Below, piece after piece: positions 11,825 to 23,105 of a DNA stretch of 42,127 bases (position 1 is its first letter; each line of letters begins with the position of its first letter). Origin of the DNA: Polysphondylium violaceum (taxonomy: Eukaryota; Evosea; Eumycetozoa; Dictyosteliales; Dictyosteliaceae); contig AJWJ01000171.1 of assembly GCA_000277445.1 (NCBI GenBank), positions 1 to 42,127 of the forward strand, given 5' to 3'. Both the position numbers and the translations under genes were made by a program. A model generated the notes under the pieces. It saw only the letters and a list, made by a program, of their open reading frames with translations, made no database searches and was not told the origin of the DNA.

Positions 11825-12758
11825 ATGATAAACACGATATTGATTACAAATTGGAATGGTAATATACTATTTTCAAAGTACTACAATTCTATCACCGAAG
11901 AGAAACAAATAGAGTTTGAAAAGTTATTATATCAATTTACAAAAGATGAGTGGTTAAATTCTAAAGGAGAGAAGCATCTTGTCACTGAGTTTGGGTACGT
12001 CATCATCATCATCATCATCATCAGCATCATCATCAGCATCAGCAGCATAACCTTAATCTTAATCTTATCACCATCAATCATCCCTAAGCATTCATCATTC
12101 GTATTCCTTGTTTTCATTCACTATAATTAGTTATCGTAATAGTATCCGATTAGCCGCTTTTTGGTTTAAATCATTATCTTAACCTTTTTATATATATCTA
12201 TATCAATCTCACCTTGTTATTGTTGTTGTTATCTGATCAAAATTTAAATCTATTCTTATTTTGATTTGACTTGATTACTGACCGACCAACTTATTTAAAT
12301 ATCAACAGAGGCTCAGTAACAGTGTATACTAATGTAGGAGATTTATTATTATTTGTATCTGGATCTGATGAATATGATGAACTAGCTTGTAATGTATTTA
12401 ATTTGGTCAAACACTCTCATCAGTAATACTAACCACCGTGTATCACATTAACAACAATTAGTATCTGATATTTTAATACCAATCACAGATTCAATCAAAG
12501 ATATGTGTAAGAAAAAGGGTGTTACCGAAACACACTATATTGAACAAATACCAAAATTTGTTTTATATTTAGATGAAATTATTCAAAGAGTATTTATTTT
12601 ATTTACATATTTATTATTTATTGTTGTATACTTATACTAATACTCTCTATGACGATTTTTCTATTTAAAAGGGACAATTGGATCAAGTTCAATTTGAAAT
12701 TGTATCAAACTATAGTTCTCTTAAACATGACCAACCTTTAAAAAAGGAATCTTTGTAA
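11825..12758 (+). CDS. Sigma-adaptin-like small subunit, probably TSPOON of the TSET complex
   Basis: Four exons (11825-11994, 12309-12388, 12462-12589, 12672-12758) join in frame to give 154 aa with a longin-like adaptor small-chain fold. It begins MINTILITNWNGNILFSKYY, like sigma-adaptins and zeta-COP. It carries VSGSDEYDELALSDI and later KFVLYLDEIIQRGQLDQ, matching the DEYDELAL and CLDEIVWKG blocks I remember from LOLITA, the plant TPLATE-complex small subunit. TSPOON is its counterpart in the Dictyostelium TSET complex (with TSAUCER, TCUP, TPLATE and TTRAYs), which acts in endocytic membrane turnover. Exon 2 must end at 12388 (donor GTAATG); a later donor meets a stop or breaks frame. Intron 1 is long (314 bp) and carries an ATC microsatellite. 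Alternatives are another AP sigma chain or zeta-COP; the DELAL block argues against both. Confidence 0.75.
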
Positions 12759-12918
12759 TATATATATGTCATATTAGATTATTTATTTATTTTATTTTTA
12801 TTTTATTTTATTTATATTTACAATCTCAAACGAAACGATGAAATTAATGTAGCTAAATAATAAACAACACACTCACAATTAATTATGGATGTAGAATATA
12901 TAAATAAAATAATTAATT

Positions 12919-15228
12919 TTATTGTAAATCTTCTTCAGGTATAATTAACCCGGATTCATCACTACTCTGATTATTATTGTTATTATTAATAATACTATCA
13001 ACATTTAATGGAGGTGTACTTGATGATGTTGTAGACAATTTATCAATATTTAAACCATTATCACCACCACTAGGAGTATTGTTATTGTTATTATTTAAAT
13101 TACTTTGATTACTTAGATTACTTAAATTATTATTACTATTATTTTTAATTAAACCATGATGACTATTGTTGTTGTTGTTGTGAGTATTATTATTATTGGT
13201 GATATTATGAATTGGGGAAGAGGATAAAATTGGAGAAGTGTTGTTGAATGCCTTTGTATCAGCGCTGACTAAATTTGAAGAGGGAACTCGACTTAGGGCA
13301 GGCGATGAAGAAAGTGATGATGGTTCGGAAAATTGATAACTACTATTACTATTGAATCTAGATTTCAAGAGATTATTTTCAATTGCCAATCTTTTATAGT
13401 CTTCCAATAGTTTTTGAATTTGACCAATCTTAATGTCATCTGCATGATAATTTAAAAACTCATATCTCTTTTCCAACTCACTATTAATGATGCCATCAAA
13501 GGTAAAATGTTCATTTGGACTATTACTGTTACTATGATCAAAATCTTCTTCACCAAAAAACATTGGTTGACTAATGCTATTTGTGATTGAATTGTTGTTG
13601 ATAGTGTTATTGTTATGATTACTATTACTAAATGACAAATGTCTAGTGTGACCTTTGGTCGGAGTGGTAGGTATGTATTTTTGATTTTGATTATTATTTA
13701 CTGGATAACTATTGATTGATTTTGGTGTTGATACTCTTGCTATTGGTTGAATAAAACCACCACCGCCGCCATTGATATTAATATTATTACTATTGTTGAT
13801 ATGAATATTATTTGGATGTTGTTTAATATTTAATCTTTTCAAGAGATCTGGATTCAATCTGAGGGGTAATTCAGACTCTGCCTTTTCTCTCTGTTGAAAG
13901 AATTCAAAGTCTGACATTGAGAGATTATCTGCATTGACGAGGTTTTCAATAAATGATACACTAGACATTAAATGAGTGAAATAACATCCTGTTTCATTTT
14001 GAAGACGAGATGGATTTCTAAAGGTTTGAATATAATGAATGTTTGATTGCAACATCAAGGGATTGGCTCTTAAAACTACATAAATAAAAATAGGTAAAAA
14101 GTCATCGGCACCTGCTGGATTGCCACTGACAGTCTTTAATAATTTGAAAATAACTTTACAACAATTATAAATACAAACAATCTTGTCTCTTGGTGTTTTG
14201 TATGTATTTATCTTTTTCAACTCTGTGATCGCTTGATTGACACGTGCATCGTTGGCCGATAGCTGAATGTCTAGATGATGAGGTTCTAAAAATCCCAATA
14301 TAAATATATGTTTATATAGTTTTAAATCCTCTTCTGTTGGTACTAATCCAAGCTCATTAACAATGTTACCTTCGCTTGGCTCCAATCCACCTAATCTTGC
14401 TGGACTAAATGTACTGTATATGTAATTATGTTAATACATGTGCGTGTATATGTTATCTAACAAACTACACCTATACACATACCAATAAAACAACTTTGTC
14501 ATTAAATATTTCTCTATACCATCTCTAATACCTTCAATCTCTGGCTCGGTTGCATTTGCCCAGAGGGGATTAGATAGAATCCAACTCTCTAATTCCTTTG
14601 TATAATTTTGTATTGTAATTCCTTGTTGATCTATACTTGCAGGTGCACCATTTGAAAACTGTACAACAAAGTTTGTTAAACTCTTTCTAATCTCTGCTGC
14701 TTTAGGACTCTTTAATTTAGAGTAAAAACTAGCTTTCTCTTTGGCACTCTCTTCGAGTGACACGGGTGCACTACTAGCACCTCCTCCGATTCTAATATTT
14801 TCTCCTCCTATCATTATAGATTGTTGTTGCTGTTGATGCTGATGTTGTTGTTGTTGTTGTTGATTATGAGCTTGTTGTTGTTGATCAATAGAATCTATAT
14901 TTGAAAGTGATTCATAAGAAATTGATGTTGGCAATGACAAGTCATCTATCAAATTACTTAATATCGATGAACTACTTGATTTTGGTATTAAAATACTATT
15001 GTTATCAAATGAAGATTGTTTCTTTGTTTGTTGTTGTTGCTGTTGCTGTTGTTGTTGTTCATAACTACTACCGTTACTATTCTCACCTATGATATTATTA
15101 CTATTGTATATTATAGGGGCTACAGCAGTACCTTTGTTATTGTTGGTGTTACTAGATGACACGACACTACTACTATTACTATTATTACTATTGCTATTAG
15201 CAGGACTGCTACTACTATTGAACCACAT
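12919..15228 (-). CDS. VPS9-domain Rab guanine-nucleotide exchange factor, Rabex-5-like
   Basis: Two exons (14483-15228, then 12919-14413) give 746 aa. The N-terminal 150 residues are Ser/Asn/Gln-rich with two poly-Gln runs. Residues about 160-255 look like the helical bundle preceding VPS9 domains. The VPS9 domain follows at about 255-435, with LKLYKHIFILG, the hallmark GADDFLPIFIYVVLRANP near residue 350, and NPSRLQNETGCYFTHLMSSV near 386. The rest is Asn/Ser-rich and disordered, with a possible short coiled coil near the QKLLEDYKRL stretch. VPS9 domains activate Rab5-family GTPases on early endosomes. I see no zinc finger like that at the start of animal Rabex-5. It is transcribed away from the Rab1-type gene at 16217. 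Confidence 0.88.
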
Positions 15229-16216
15229 GTGTTGTTGTGTGAACTTGTATGTTTTTTTGAAATAAATAAAATGTGTGTGAAAAAGGGGGAAATAAAAACG
15301 TTGTGTGGTGAAAAATTAAAAAAAAAATTTTAATTTTTTCAAATTCCTTCAACTTTTTCAATTGCATTCTGGAGAATCTTGCACCCTAGGGTCTGTAAAT
15401 CACGATAAATTTATATCTCAAAATGCAAAACTATAAAGTTGATTTTTCTCCATAGAATTTTCCTCCATAGAACATGGGGTGTTAAAGAATCTTGATTAAA
15501 GTACACATATGTAATCATAGAATCGTGTAAAAAAAAAAAACAAAGTAATAAGAGTAAAATATGAATTCAAAGATCCAGAGGACAAGTGTGCATATGATAC
15601 CAACACGACACGAAATTTCATCAAGATTTTGATACATTTTTATTTTCAGATTTTAAAAATTTAAAAATTTATTTATATTTGTAATTAGAATGCCAACAAC
15701 ACAACAAAATGTAAACAAATGAAGGAATGGGTATCGTCACCCCCCCATTGTAAAGTCTTTAGATTTTGATCAAAAAATTCACACATAGTGTACTCGCAAT
15801 TATAATAAAATTTTTCATACTAAATAGTGTTTCTCTGATTTTTTTTCAACTTTTTTTTTTTTGTATTTTTGGAAGATTTTATATTAGCAGCACCTTTTTA
15901 TCGTGTTTTTGTTTTTGTAATAAATAGTAATACAGATAAAATACACCAACACAGAGAGACAGACAATAGTAATCAAATCATACACAATCACACAATAACT
16001 TTTCCTGAACAAATAAATAAATCATCATAAAACAATTAATTAATTAAAAACTCATTCCCTCCTCTCAACCGCCACACCGCCAAATATCTGCTTAGTTAGT
16101 TTTTTTTCTAAATTTTTTTTTTTTTAAATTTTTTAAAAAAAAAAAAAACCTAAACAAAATCTTTTTTTTTTTTTTCTTTTCCTTATCGATTGATCATTAT
16201 ATATATACACACAAAA
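15229..16216. other. Shared promoter gap between the VPS9 gene and the Rab1-type gene
   Basis: No open frame of note. Both ends are CA-rich on the strand of the gene they precede: 15229-15310 read on the minus strand, and about 15940-16080 on the plus strand with CCTCCTCTCAACCGCCACACC. A 10-bp palindrome ACCCTAGGGT lies near 15385 and a repeated TCCATAGAA near 15450-15475. Poly-T and poly-A runs lie near 15845, 16110-16150 and 16160. Confidence 0.5.
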
Positions 16217-17513
16217 ATGTCTATGGCACCAGAGCAGTATGTATAAGCACTCTCTCTCGTTTCACAGCGCTACAGCACGTCACACACACAATCAGGACAC
16301 TTTCTCTCTACTCTTGAGAGTAAAGTAAAATGTGAATAGCTTTTGTTTTTGTTTTTGTATGGGTTTGGCGTGGATAAGAAGCGCATAAACACAACCAGTG
16401 CTGTCTAAACTACTCAGTAAAGTGATGAAACTGACTTGTTAGCATGGGTTTATCAATTCCTACAACTTGTGTTTTCTTTACCTCACTCCTTTTTGTCGAC
16501 AAGGTAGCGCGTGTGAGATTTTTTTCTAAAAAAATACTAACCTATTTTTAAACCTTTCTATAGTGATTTCTTTTTCAAAATATTATTAATTGGTGACAGT
16601 GGTGTCGGAAAGAGTTGTTTACTCTTAAGATTTGCCGTAAGTTTTATTTGTTTAATACATTTTGCTATGGTTTCTAACTTTTTTCCTTTATTTCTTATAT
16701 AGGATGATTCTTGGACAGACACTCACATCAGTACCATTGGTGTTGATTTCGTATGTATCTTATAATATAAATCGATAGGTGATGGAGTAGAGATTACTAT
16801 ATTGTTGAACTGGGTCTCTCTCTTGTCACACAACTAAATTTAGTCATTCATTTATTAACCATCAACACTTTTAATCCTCTTTTAGAAAATTAAAACTTTA
16901 AATTTAGACGGAAAGACTATTAAATTACAAATCGTAAGTAAAGATAAGCATTGTAATGAGTGTGGATAATAGATGAATATAGCAACAACAATAGCAACAA
17001 CAATAGCAACAACTCACAGCTAGAGGATTTTTATTATAATTCAAATATCAGATATAGATTATTAATATTATATATAAATAGTGGGATACCGCTGGTCAAG
17101 AAAGATTTAGAACTATTACTTCATCTTATTACAGAGGTGCTCAAGGTATTATCCTTGTGTATGATTGCACTGATCAAGATTCATTTAATAATGTTAAACA
17201 ATGGATGGGTGAAATTGATAGATATGCATGTGAGAATGTAAATAAACTTTTAGTCGGAAACAAAACAGATCTTGTAAATGAAAAGGTAGTAGATACCAAT
17301 CAAGCAAAATCATTTGCAGAAAGCATGGGTATTCCTTTTATTGAAACTAGTGCTAAAAACGCTACAAACGTCGAAGAATGTTTTATTTCTATGGCTAGAG
17401 ATATTAAAAATAGATTGGCTGACATCCAAGAAACTCCCAAAGATGGCGTTACCTTTACAACCACAGCTAAAGCTGGAAAAAAACCAAAGAAACCCTTCTC
17501 CTGTACCATCTAA
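16217..17513 (+). CDS. Rab1-subfamily small GTPase
   Basis: Five exons (16217-16236, 16564-16636, 16703-16750, 16886-16933, 17082-17513) give 206 aa. All G motifs are intact: GDSGVGKS (P-loop), STIGVDF (switch I), [20 protein letters not shown] (switch II), NKTD and ETSA. The Rab1/Ypt1 signature [24 protein letters not shown] is clear. Rab1 proteins are known to drive ER-to-Golgi traffic and autophagosome formation. The N-terminus (MSMAPEHDFFFK) and an insert-free tail suggest a Rab1D-like paralogue, which is inference. The first exon is only 20 nt and intron 1 is long (327 bp). Oddity: the protein ends KKPFSCTI, leaving a single cysteine at position -3 instead of the CC, CXC or CaaX expected for prenylation. 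Confidence 0.9.
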
Positions 17514-17766
17514 AAAAGAAATGAAAAATTACATATAAATACCAAAAAAAAAAAAAAAAAAAAAAAAAACGTTTTTTACAATTTCTCTCTCTATCACTCT
17601 CTATAATCTTTTTTTTTTTTTTATTAAATCATCAAATAAATATTTAAATATATAAGTAAAAAAAAGTATTATTATTAATTTATTATTATTTATTATTATT
17701 ATATTTTTTTTTTTTTCTATTTTTCCAGTTTTTTTTTTTTTTATTACTTTAATTAATCAAGTTGCT

Positions 17767-20547
17767 TTAACTTGAAAAATCAAAACAGAGGGGTTCCATA
17801 TCACCTAAACCATTGGCTTTACCAAAGTTGTTGTTTAGGGTGGCGTTTTGCACATATACAGCAATACCCTTGACAAGACTACCATCTCTATTATCCCAAA
17901 CCTTGACAGCACCTTGTCCAATGTAATCAATATCCAATGAGGAACCAAATAATGAGTAGAAACCTGGAATGACAACACCAGCAGTTGAACCAAGATTATC
18001 ATGACCATCGTTATCACGTGGGAAGAAGAAATTATCATTGTAATATTCACCTCCATTGATACCATCTGGTCTTCCAAAGTAACCACTTGGATTTGGATGA
18101 GCACCAGTAATACCTCCACAAACACCAGTGTTTTCCAAAACAAACTGGGATCCATCCCAACAGGCTCTCAACATATCATAGGCACCAACATCAAGATCTT
18201 GATCACCTCCACGATCACGAATAGAGATAATCATATCAGCTCCATCCATTGTGATATCAGAGATCCATGGTTGAGAGGCAAAGAAATTGTCGGTCCAGCT
18301 AGTGTAGTCACCAGCAACACAGAAGCCATTACCAAAGATCTTGCATCCTCTTGGGAAATTGAGAGGAATTGTCAAAACAATTTCACTTTGGTCATTAACA
18401 ATGTAACCAGTTGGAATTTGAGTTTCATCTCCAGTGGACTCCATTGAACAAACACCACCAATTAAAATATTATCTCCCAGTTTACCGAGTCCAAATGGTC
18501 TCCAATCTTGTGGATTTGTTGTACATGGATTGAAAATGGGTGTCAAAGTGTAGATGGTTGGATCATTGATGTTAACCTTTAGCAACTCTTTGGTTTTCAA
18601 AGCAATGGTGTAGAGATCGTCGTCATGAATATCTAAATCACCAAAAGCAATTTTACCAATGGAACCAAATCCTTCATCAAAGTTATCCATTGGCATTTCA
18701 TGAGGGTCTGAACCTGCATAGTCGCTTGTTGATGTTGCTTGGTTAAGATCAAAAAACAATGTTGAGATGGCACCCTCAACAAATGGTGTCTTGTAAATGG
18801 CACCAGTACCTGATGGACCAAAACCAGAGAAATATTTTAAAAATGCAGATGTAAAAATGTTTTTAGTCTTTCTGTGGAAACCTAAACCATATACAGCACC
18901 AATATCCTTGTGGTGAGCTAAATGAGTAACGGTACCCTCAGGCATATTGTAAAGGTGATCGGTGGCATTGATTGGAAGAGCAATTAAAACTGGATCATTT
19001 CCGTTTGTTTCATTAATATTTCTTTGAGCATAACAAATTAAAGCCATCAATGGATTGGCTTGACAATAGTCGGGCTTATTAATTAGACCAATCAACAATG
19101 GTTCAGAGACGAGGATAATTAAAGTCAAAGGTTCACTAGGGGGTGGAGCTGGTGGGAATGGATAGTTGGTCATTTGATAACCATCTGGTGTTTCAACTAC
19201 AACTTTATATCCAGATTCTATCAATGGAATATCTCTAAAGAAGAAATTACCATAATCGTCAGTGGTTGCAACAGCTAATAATCTATCGCCATCATAAAGT
19301 TTTACAACCACACCTTCGAAAGCTACATCAATAGCGGCGGAATATACTTCGTCTTCGTCTTTAATACCATTGCCGTTGTAATCTTTGAAAATATTACCAT
19401 TGAGAGAGGTATTGATTGGAATCACACCAATATTAATTTCTGGTAAAACCCATTTTGAGCTTAATGGAATATCACTTGGAAGAGAATGATCAACTGTTCT
19501 AATACCTGGGAAACCTTGAACTAAATTGAGTTGAACACTTTGACCATTAAAATATACTTTGTTGGTGTATGCATGGCCTTGATTGGTATCGACAACATAG
19601 CTAAAGTTGACACCACTTGGAGATTGAGCAACGATAAAGTAAAGACCTTTGGGAATGTAATCGAAAAAGTAATAACCACTTTGGTCAGTGACCTTTGGAG
19701 CTACTTGGTCACCATCTAAATTGACCGCAATTTGACCATCTTTTACAAGAGAAACTGTGACAAATGGTAAGGGTGGATTATCAATTCTATTCGAACTGTA
19801 AAGTTTATCTGAAAATGCAAAACCAGAGAGGGCAAAGGTATCATCTTCAGCATCTCCACACTCTACGATAGAATATAGCACATATTCTGATCTCTCTGAA
19901 TAGGATTTATAACAAATTTGAAGATTATCAATTGGAGTAGTTGGTTTAAGAATGACATAGTTTACATTTTTTGATGTTTCGTCAAAACAACCTAAAGAAA
20001 TTTCCTCTTTAGATTTTCTTGTTACAATTCTACCAGCTTTTGGGAGGGAATCTGAAAATTGACCTGTGGCACAAACCTCCCAGGTATTCATATCATCAAG
20101 TTTACCTTTTTTTGATGAATTTAGTGTAACATGATCAAAACCATCTACTGAAGCTATTAAAAGACACATATCAACTACTGGAACATTTAAATTGAGATTT
20201 ATACAAGATTCATCTTCTTTTTTACAATTAAAATGTGCCAACATGGGAGCATAGGTTAGATTTCCATAGAATCTGATAAATTCAGAATTATCTGTTACAC
20301 TTGTGTTTAGTGGAACATTTGTTCCTAAAATAATTGGGGATTTTTTAGGATCATTTGGATTTGTAAGAGTAACTGAAATTGATTGACCCCAATTTAACGT
20401 TAAACCTGATCCAATATCTGGTGATAAAATGGTTGCAAATGATATTGGTGCACCATATCCTATTGAATTAAAGTCTGCTAAACCATATCCTATTGATAAA
20501 ATCAATATTATCGAGGAGAATAATATTGTTTTATTCTTTAGTCCCAT
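17767..20547 (-). CDS. Secreted protein with SdrD/Cna-B-type domains and a propeller-like C-terminal region
   Basis: A single intronless exon encodes 926 aa. Residues 1-24 form a signal peptide (ILFSSIILILSIGYGLA). Residues about 25-235 are an unrecognised cysteine-containing beta-rich region. Two Cna-B/SdrD-like beta-sandwiches follow: one at about 236-375 (SGYYFFDYIPKGLYFIV) and a textbook one at about 381-480 with the calcium-loop-like DYNGNGIKDEDE and DDYGNFFFRDIP. Residues about 500-926 contain GLGFHRKTKNIFTSAF and FGPSGTGAIYK, which I recall from bacterial SdrD-domain proteins with beta-propeller-like folds. SdrD-type domains also occur in Dictyostelium colossins. There is no membrane anchor or sorting motif at the end, so it is probably extracellular matrix or secreted. 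Function unknown; bacterial origin possible. Confidence 0.8.
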   Translation of the reverse strand: MGLKNKTILFSSIILILSIGYGLADFNSIGYGAPISFATILSPDIGSGLTLNWGQSISVTLTNPNDPKKSPIILGTNVPLNTSVTDNSEFIRFYGNLTYAPMLAHFNCKKEDESCINLNLNVPVVDMCLLIASVDGFDHVTLNSSKKGKLDDMNTWEVCATGQFSDSLPKAGRIVTRKSKEEISLGCFDETSKNVNYVILKPTTPIDNLQICYKSYSERSEYVLYSIVECGDAEDDTFALSGFAFSDKLYSSNRIDNPPLPFVTVSLVKDGQIAVNLDGDQVAPKVTDQSGYYFFDYIPKGLYFIVAQSPSGVNFSYVVDTNQGHAYTNKVYFNGQSVQLNLVQGFPGIRTVDHSLPSDIPLSSKWVLPEINIGVIPINTSLNGNIFKDYNGNGIKDEDEVYSAAIDVAFEGVVVKLYDGDRLLAVATTDDYGNFFFRDIPLIESGYKVVVETPDGYQMTNYPFPPAPPPSEPLTLIILVSEPLLIGLINKPDYCQANPLMALICYAQRNINETNGNDPVLIALPINATDHLYNMPEGTVTHLAHHKDIGAVYGLGFHRKTKNIFTSAFLKYFSGFGPSGTGAIYKTPFVEGAISTLFFDLNQATSTSDYAGSDPHEMPMDNFDEGFGSIGKIAFGDLDIHDDDLYTIALKTKELLKVNINDPTIYTLTPIFNPCTTNPQDWRPFGLGKLGDNILIGGVCSMESTGDETQIPTGYIVNDQSEIVLTIPLNFPRGCKIFGNGFCVAGDYTSWTDNFFASQPWISDITMDGADMIISIRDRGGDQDLDVGAYDMLRACWDGSQFVLENTGVCGGITGAHPNPSGYFGRPDGINGGEYYNDNFFFPRDNDGHDNLGSTAGVVIPGFYSLFGSSLDIDYIGQGAVKVWDNRDGSLVKGIAVYVQNATLNNNFGKANGLGDMEPLCFDFSS

Positions 20548-21421
20548 TATTTATCTAATTTTTTCTATTTTGATCAAAATTAATATATTGTTAATATTAT
20601 TTTTTTTTTATTATTTTATAATTACCTTTTTTTTTTTTTTTATTATCTTTATTTTAATATAAATTGTTTTTTCCGTTATAAAAAAAAAAATCAAAAAATT
20701 AAACTATAGATAATGATTTTTCATTCAATTGTGTAACAGTGAAAAAAATACAATTGAGATTGGAAAAAGGTGGGTAGTGTTTGAAAGTAGAAAATAAATA
20801 ATAATTGAAATAATATTTGTGTTTAAATATATTGAGTACTTGGTTAAAGAGTGAGTTGATCTGTGCACTACACCCACCTGATTATTTCAATGTAGTCGTA
20901 TTGTTAATTATTATTCTTGTGTTTATTATTTTTATTTTTTATTTTTGCAATGGAAGGGGTGGTGCTCAATAGGATATATCTTTGTGATCATCATCAGAAT
21001 TTAATGTTAATGTATAATACTCTCTTTCTATCTTTTTTTCTCCATATATCGATTATTTTAAGCTCATTTGTCATATAGAAAAAAAAAAAAGTAAATAATA
21101 TGGGCGAGCAACAACCCTTTTACTCTTTTTTTTTAGAGAGAAAAGGGTGTGAATTTATAACAAGTGGTTAAGTGTGTATGTATGTGCGTGTGTGTTATAT
21201 TCATAGCCACAAAGGTGTGCGAATGATATGTGGGTGATAAAATGATTTAATCAATTGTGTTCTTTATATCTGTACCCCCTATCGCATATGTTTTTATAAA
21301 AAAAAAGGTAAAGAATAGTGATCGTGCTATGGGTGAAAAAACAATACAAAAAAAAAAAAAAAAGAATATGAATTTAAATTAAATATATTTGTGTTGCAAT
21401 TATGCTCATATATTAAAGAGT
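20548..21421. other. Promoter region of the SdrD-like gene and 3' flank of enoyl-CoA hydratase
   Basis: No gene seen. Two G/T-rich versus CA-rich motifs face each other: AGGTGGGTAGTG at 20768-20779 and CACTACACCCACCT at 20866-20879. They resemble the G-box/CA-rich elements bound by GBF in developmentally induced Dictyostelium genes. Further GTGTG-rich DNA lies at about 21170-21235. Confidence 0.45.
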
Positions 21422-22875
21422 TTATTTGTTTTCCCATACAGGGTTTCTTTTTTCTACAAATGCATTCATACCTTCTTTTTGATCGTGCTAGAAAAAAAAA
21501 CAAAAATAAAATTAGTATATATGATTGGTATTGACAATTAATTGGTGTGGGTTGGTTGTGCATATATGAGTTATGTTTTGATGGCAACAGCAATAATATT
21601 AATTACTTGCTATTTTTTATATGTATGAGTGGAGTGTGTTGGTGTTGTGATATACAATAAAAATAATTAAATAATAATAATAATAATAATAATTATTATT
21701 ATGATATTAACGAACATTGACAAACCCAATGATAACAAACAAACTATATACATACAGTGCCAAAGGTAGAATGGAAAAGTCTACGTTCAAATTTAATGCC
21801 TTCTTGTAAAGTGAGTTCATATGATTCGTTGACAGCTTCTTTAGCCATGGCAACAGTTAATTGAGAGTGAGAGGCAATTTTTTCAGCCAATTTAGTTGCT
21901 TCAGATAATAATTCAGCGGCAGGGACGACTCTACTAACAAGACCAGCTCTTTCAGCATCGATGGCAGAAAGATTGTTTCCAGTTAAAATTAATTCCATAG
22001 CCTTTGATTTACCAATGGCTCTAACTAAACGTTGTGTACCACCACAGCCTGGGATAGTACCCAATTTAATTTCTGGTTGACCAAAAATAGCTTTATCACC
22101 AGCAATAATGATATCACACATCATGGCAAGTTCACAACCACCGCCCAAGGCATAACCATTGACTGCTGCGATAATTGGTTTACGAATTTTAGTAAGATCG
22201 TGCCATTGAGCCAACATATCTCTATTGTAAGCTTCTGGTAATGTAACTTTTTCCATTTCTTTAATATCTGCTCCGGCTATATATTTATGTGATAATCTGT
22301 GTTAATTATATATAGAGTGTCGTTGATTGATTCTATAAAACTACTAATCTAATCTAATCTATGTTGATCAAATATAATTTGTTGATATTGATATTGATCG
22401 GGATTACTTTTAATCATTATATCACTACTCCCCCTTCTCTATATTACTATTCTGCACCTAATAAATTAAAAGTAATCTAGATTGTGTGTGATTAGTTGTT
22501 TAAACAACTACTAAACAATAATAATACATTACCAGCAAAAGCTTTTTCACTACCAGTAATAACGATTGAACCGATATCTTTATCATCTTGATAGAGATGA
22601 ACGGCATTGTTAATTTCATTAATTAAACCATCAGAGAGGGCATTTAAAGCTTTTGGTCTGTTTAAAGTAACAAAACCAACTCTGCCTTTCTTTTCAGTGA
22701 GAATATATTGATAACCAGAGTCTGAATAAACGTGATGATGGTGATAACGATGTTAATTTAATATATTTCAACAAAAAAATGAGAAAATAAAGAATAGATA
22801 AATACTATTGGCAGTACAATATTGTCTGAAAACCAAAGAGTTTTTTGATGTAGCTTTAAGAACTTGACTAAACAT
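21422..22875 (-). CDS. echs1: Enoyl-CoA hydratase, mitochondrial (short-chain, ECHS1-type)
   Basis: Four exons (22806-22875, 22533-22721, 21756-22276, 21422-21487) give 281 aa, all junctions in frame. The N-terminus [20 protein letters not shown] is basic and hydroxylated without acids, typical of a mitochondrial presequence. The crotonase fold shows [17 protein letters not shown], an [11 protein letters not shown] oxyanion segment, [16 protein letters not shown] with one catalytic Glu, and [19 protein letters not shown] with the second. It ends [17 protein letters not shown], as in ECHS1. It hydrates trans-2-enoyl-CoA to 3-hydroxyacyl-CoA in beta-oxidation and branched-chain amino-acid breakdown. 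Length matches the family. Confidence 0.93.
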
Positions 22876-23105
22876 TTTATTATGACTACTATATATGTAT
22901 ATTCAACAATAAATGAAAACTAACTTTTATGATCAATTTTTTTTGAAAAAAAATAAAAAAAAAAACTTTGAAAGAGATTTTTTTTTTTTGAAATTCCAAA
23001 GAGAAGGAGATCCTAAATTGAAATTAGTAATATTTAAATTGATCTTGTCGAAAAAAATTAGTAATGATAATAATGTAAACATGGTATTGGGTATTTTGAG
23101 TTTTT

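Noticed and set aside
12389-12430. Extension of TSPOON exon 2 through NVFNLVKHSHQ
   Set aside because: Every donor in that stretch puts the next exon out of frame or into a stop; the earlier donor at 12389 restores DELALSDI.
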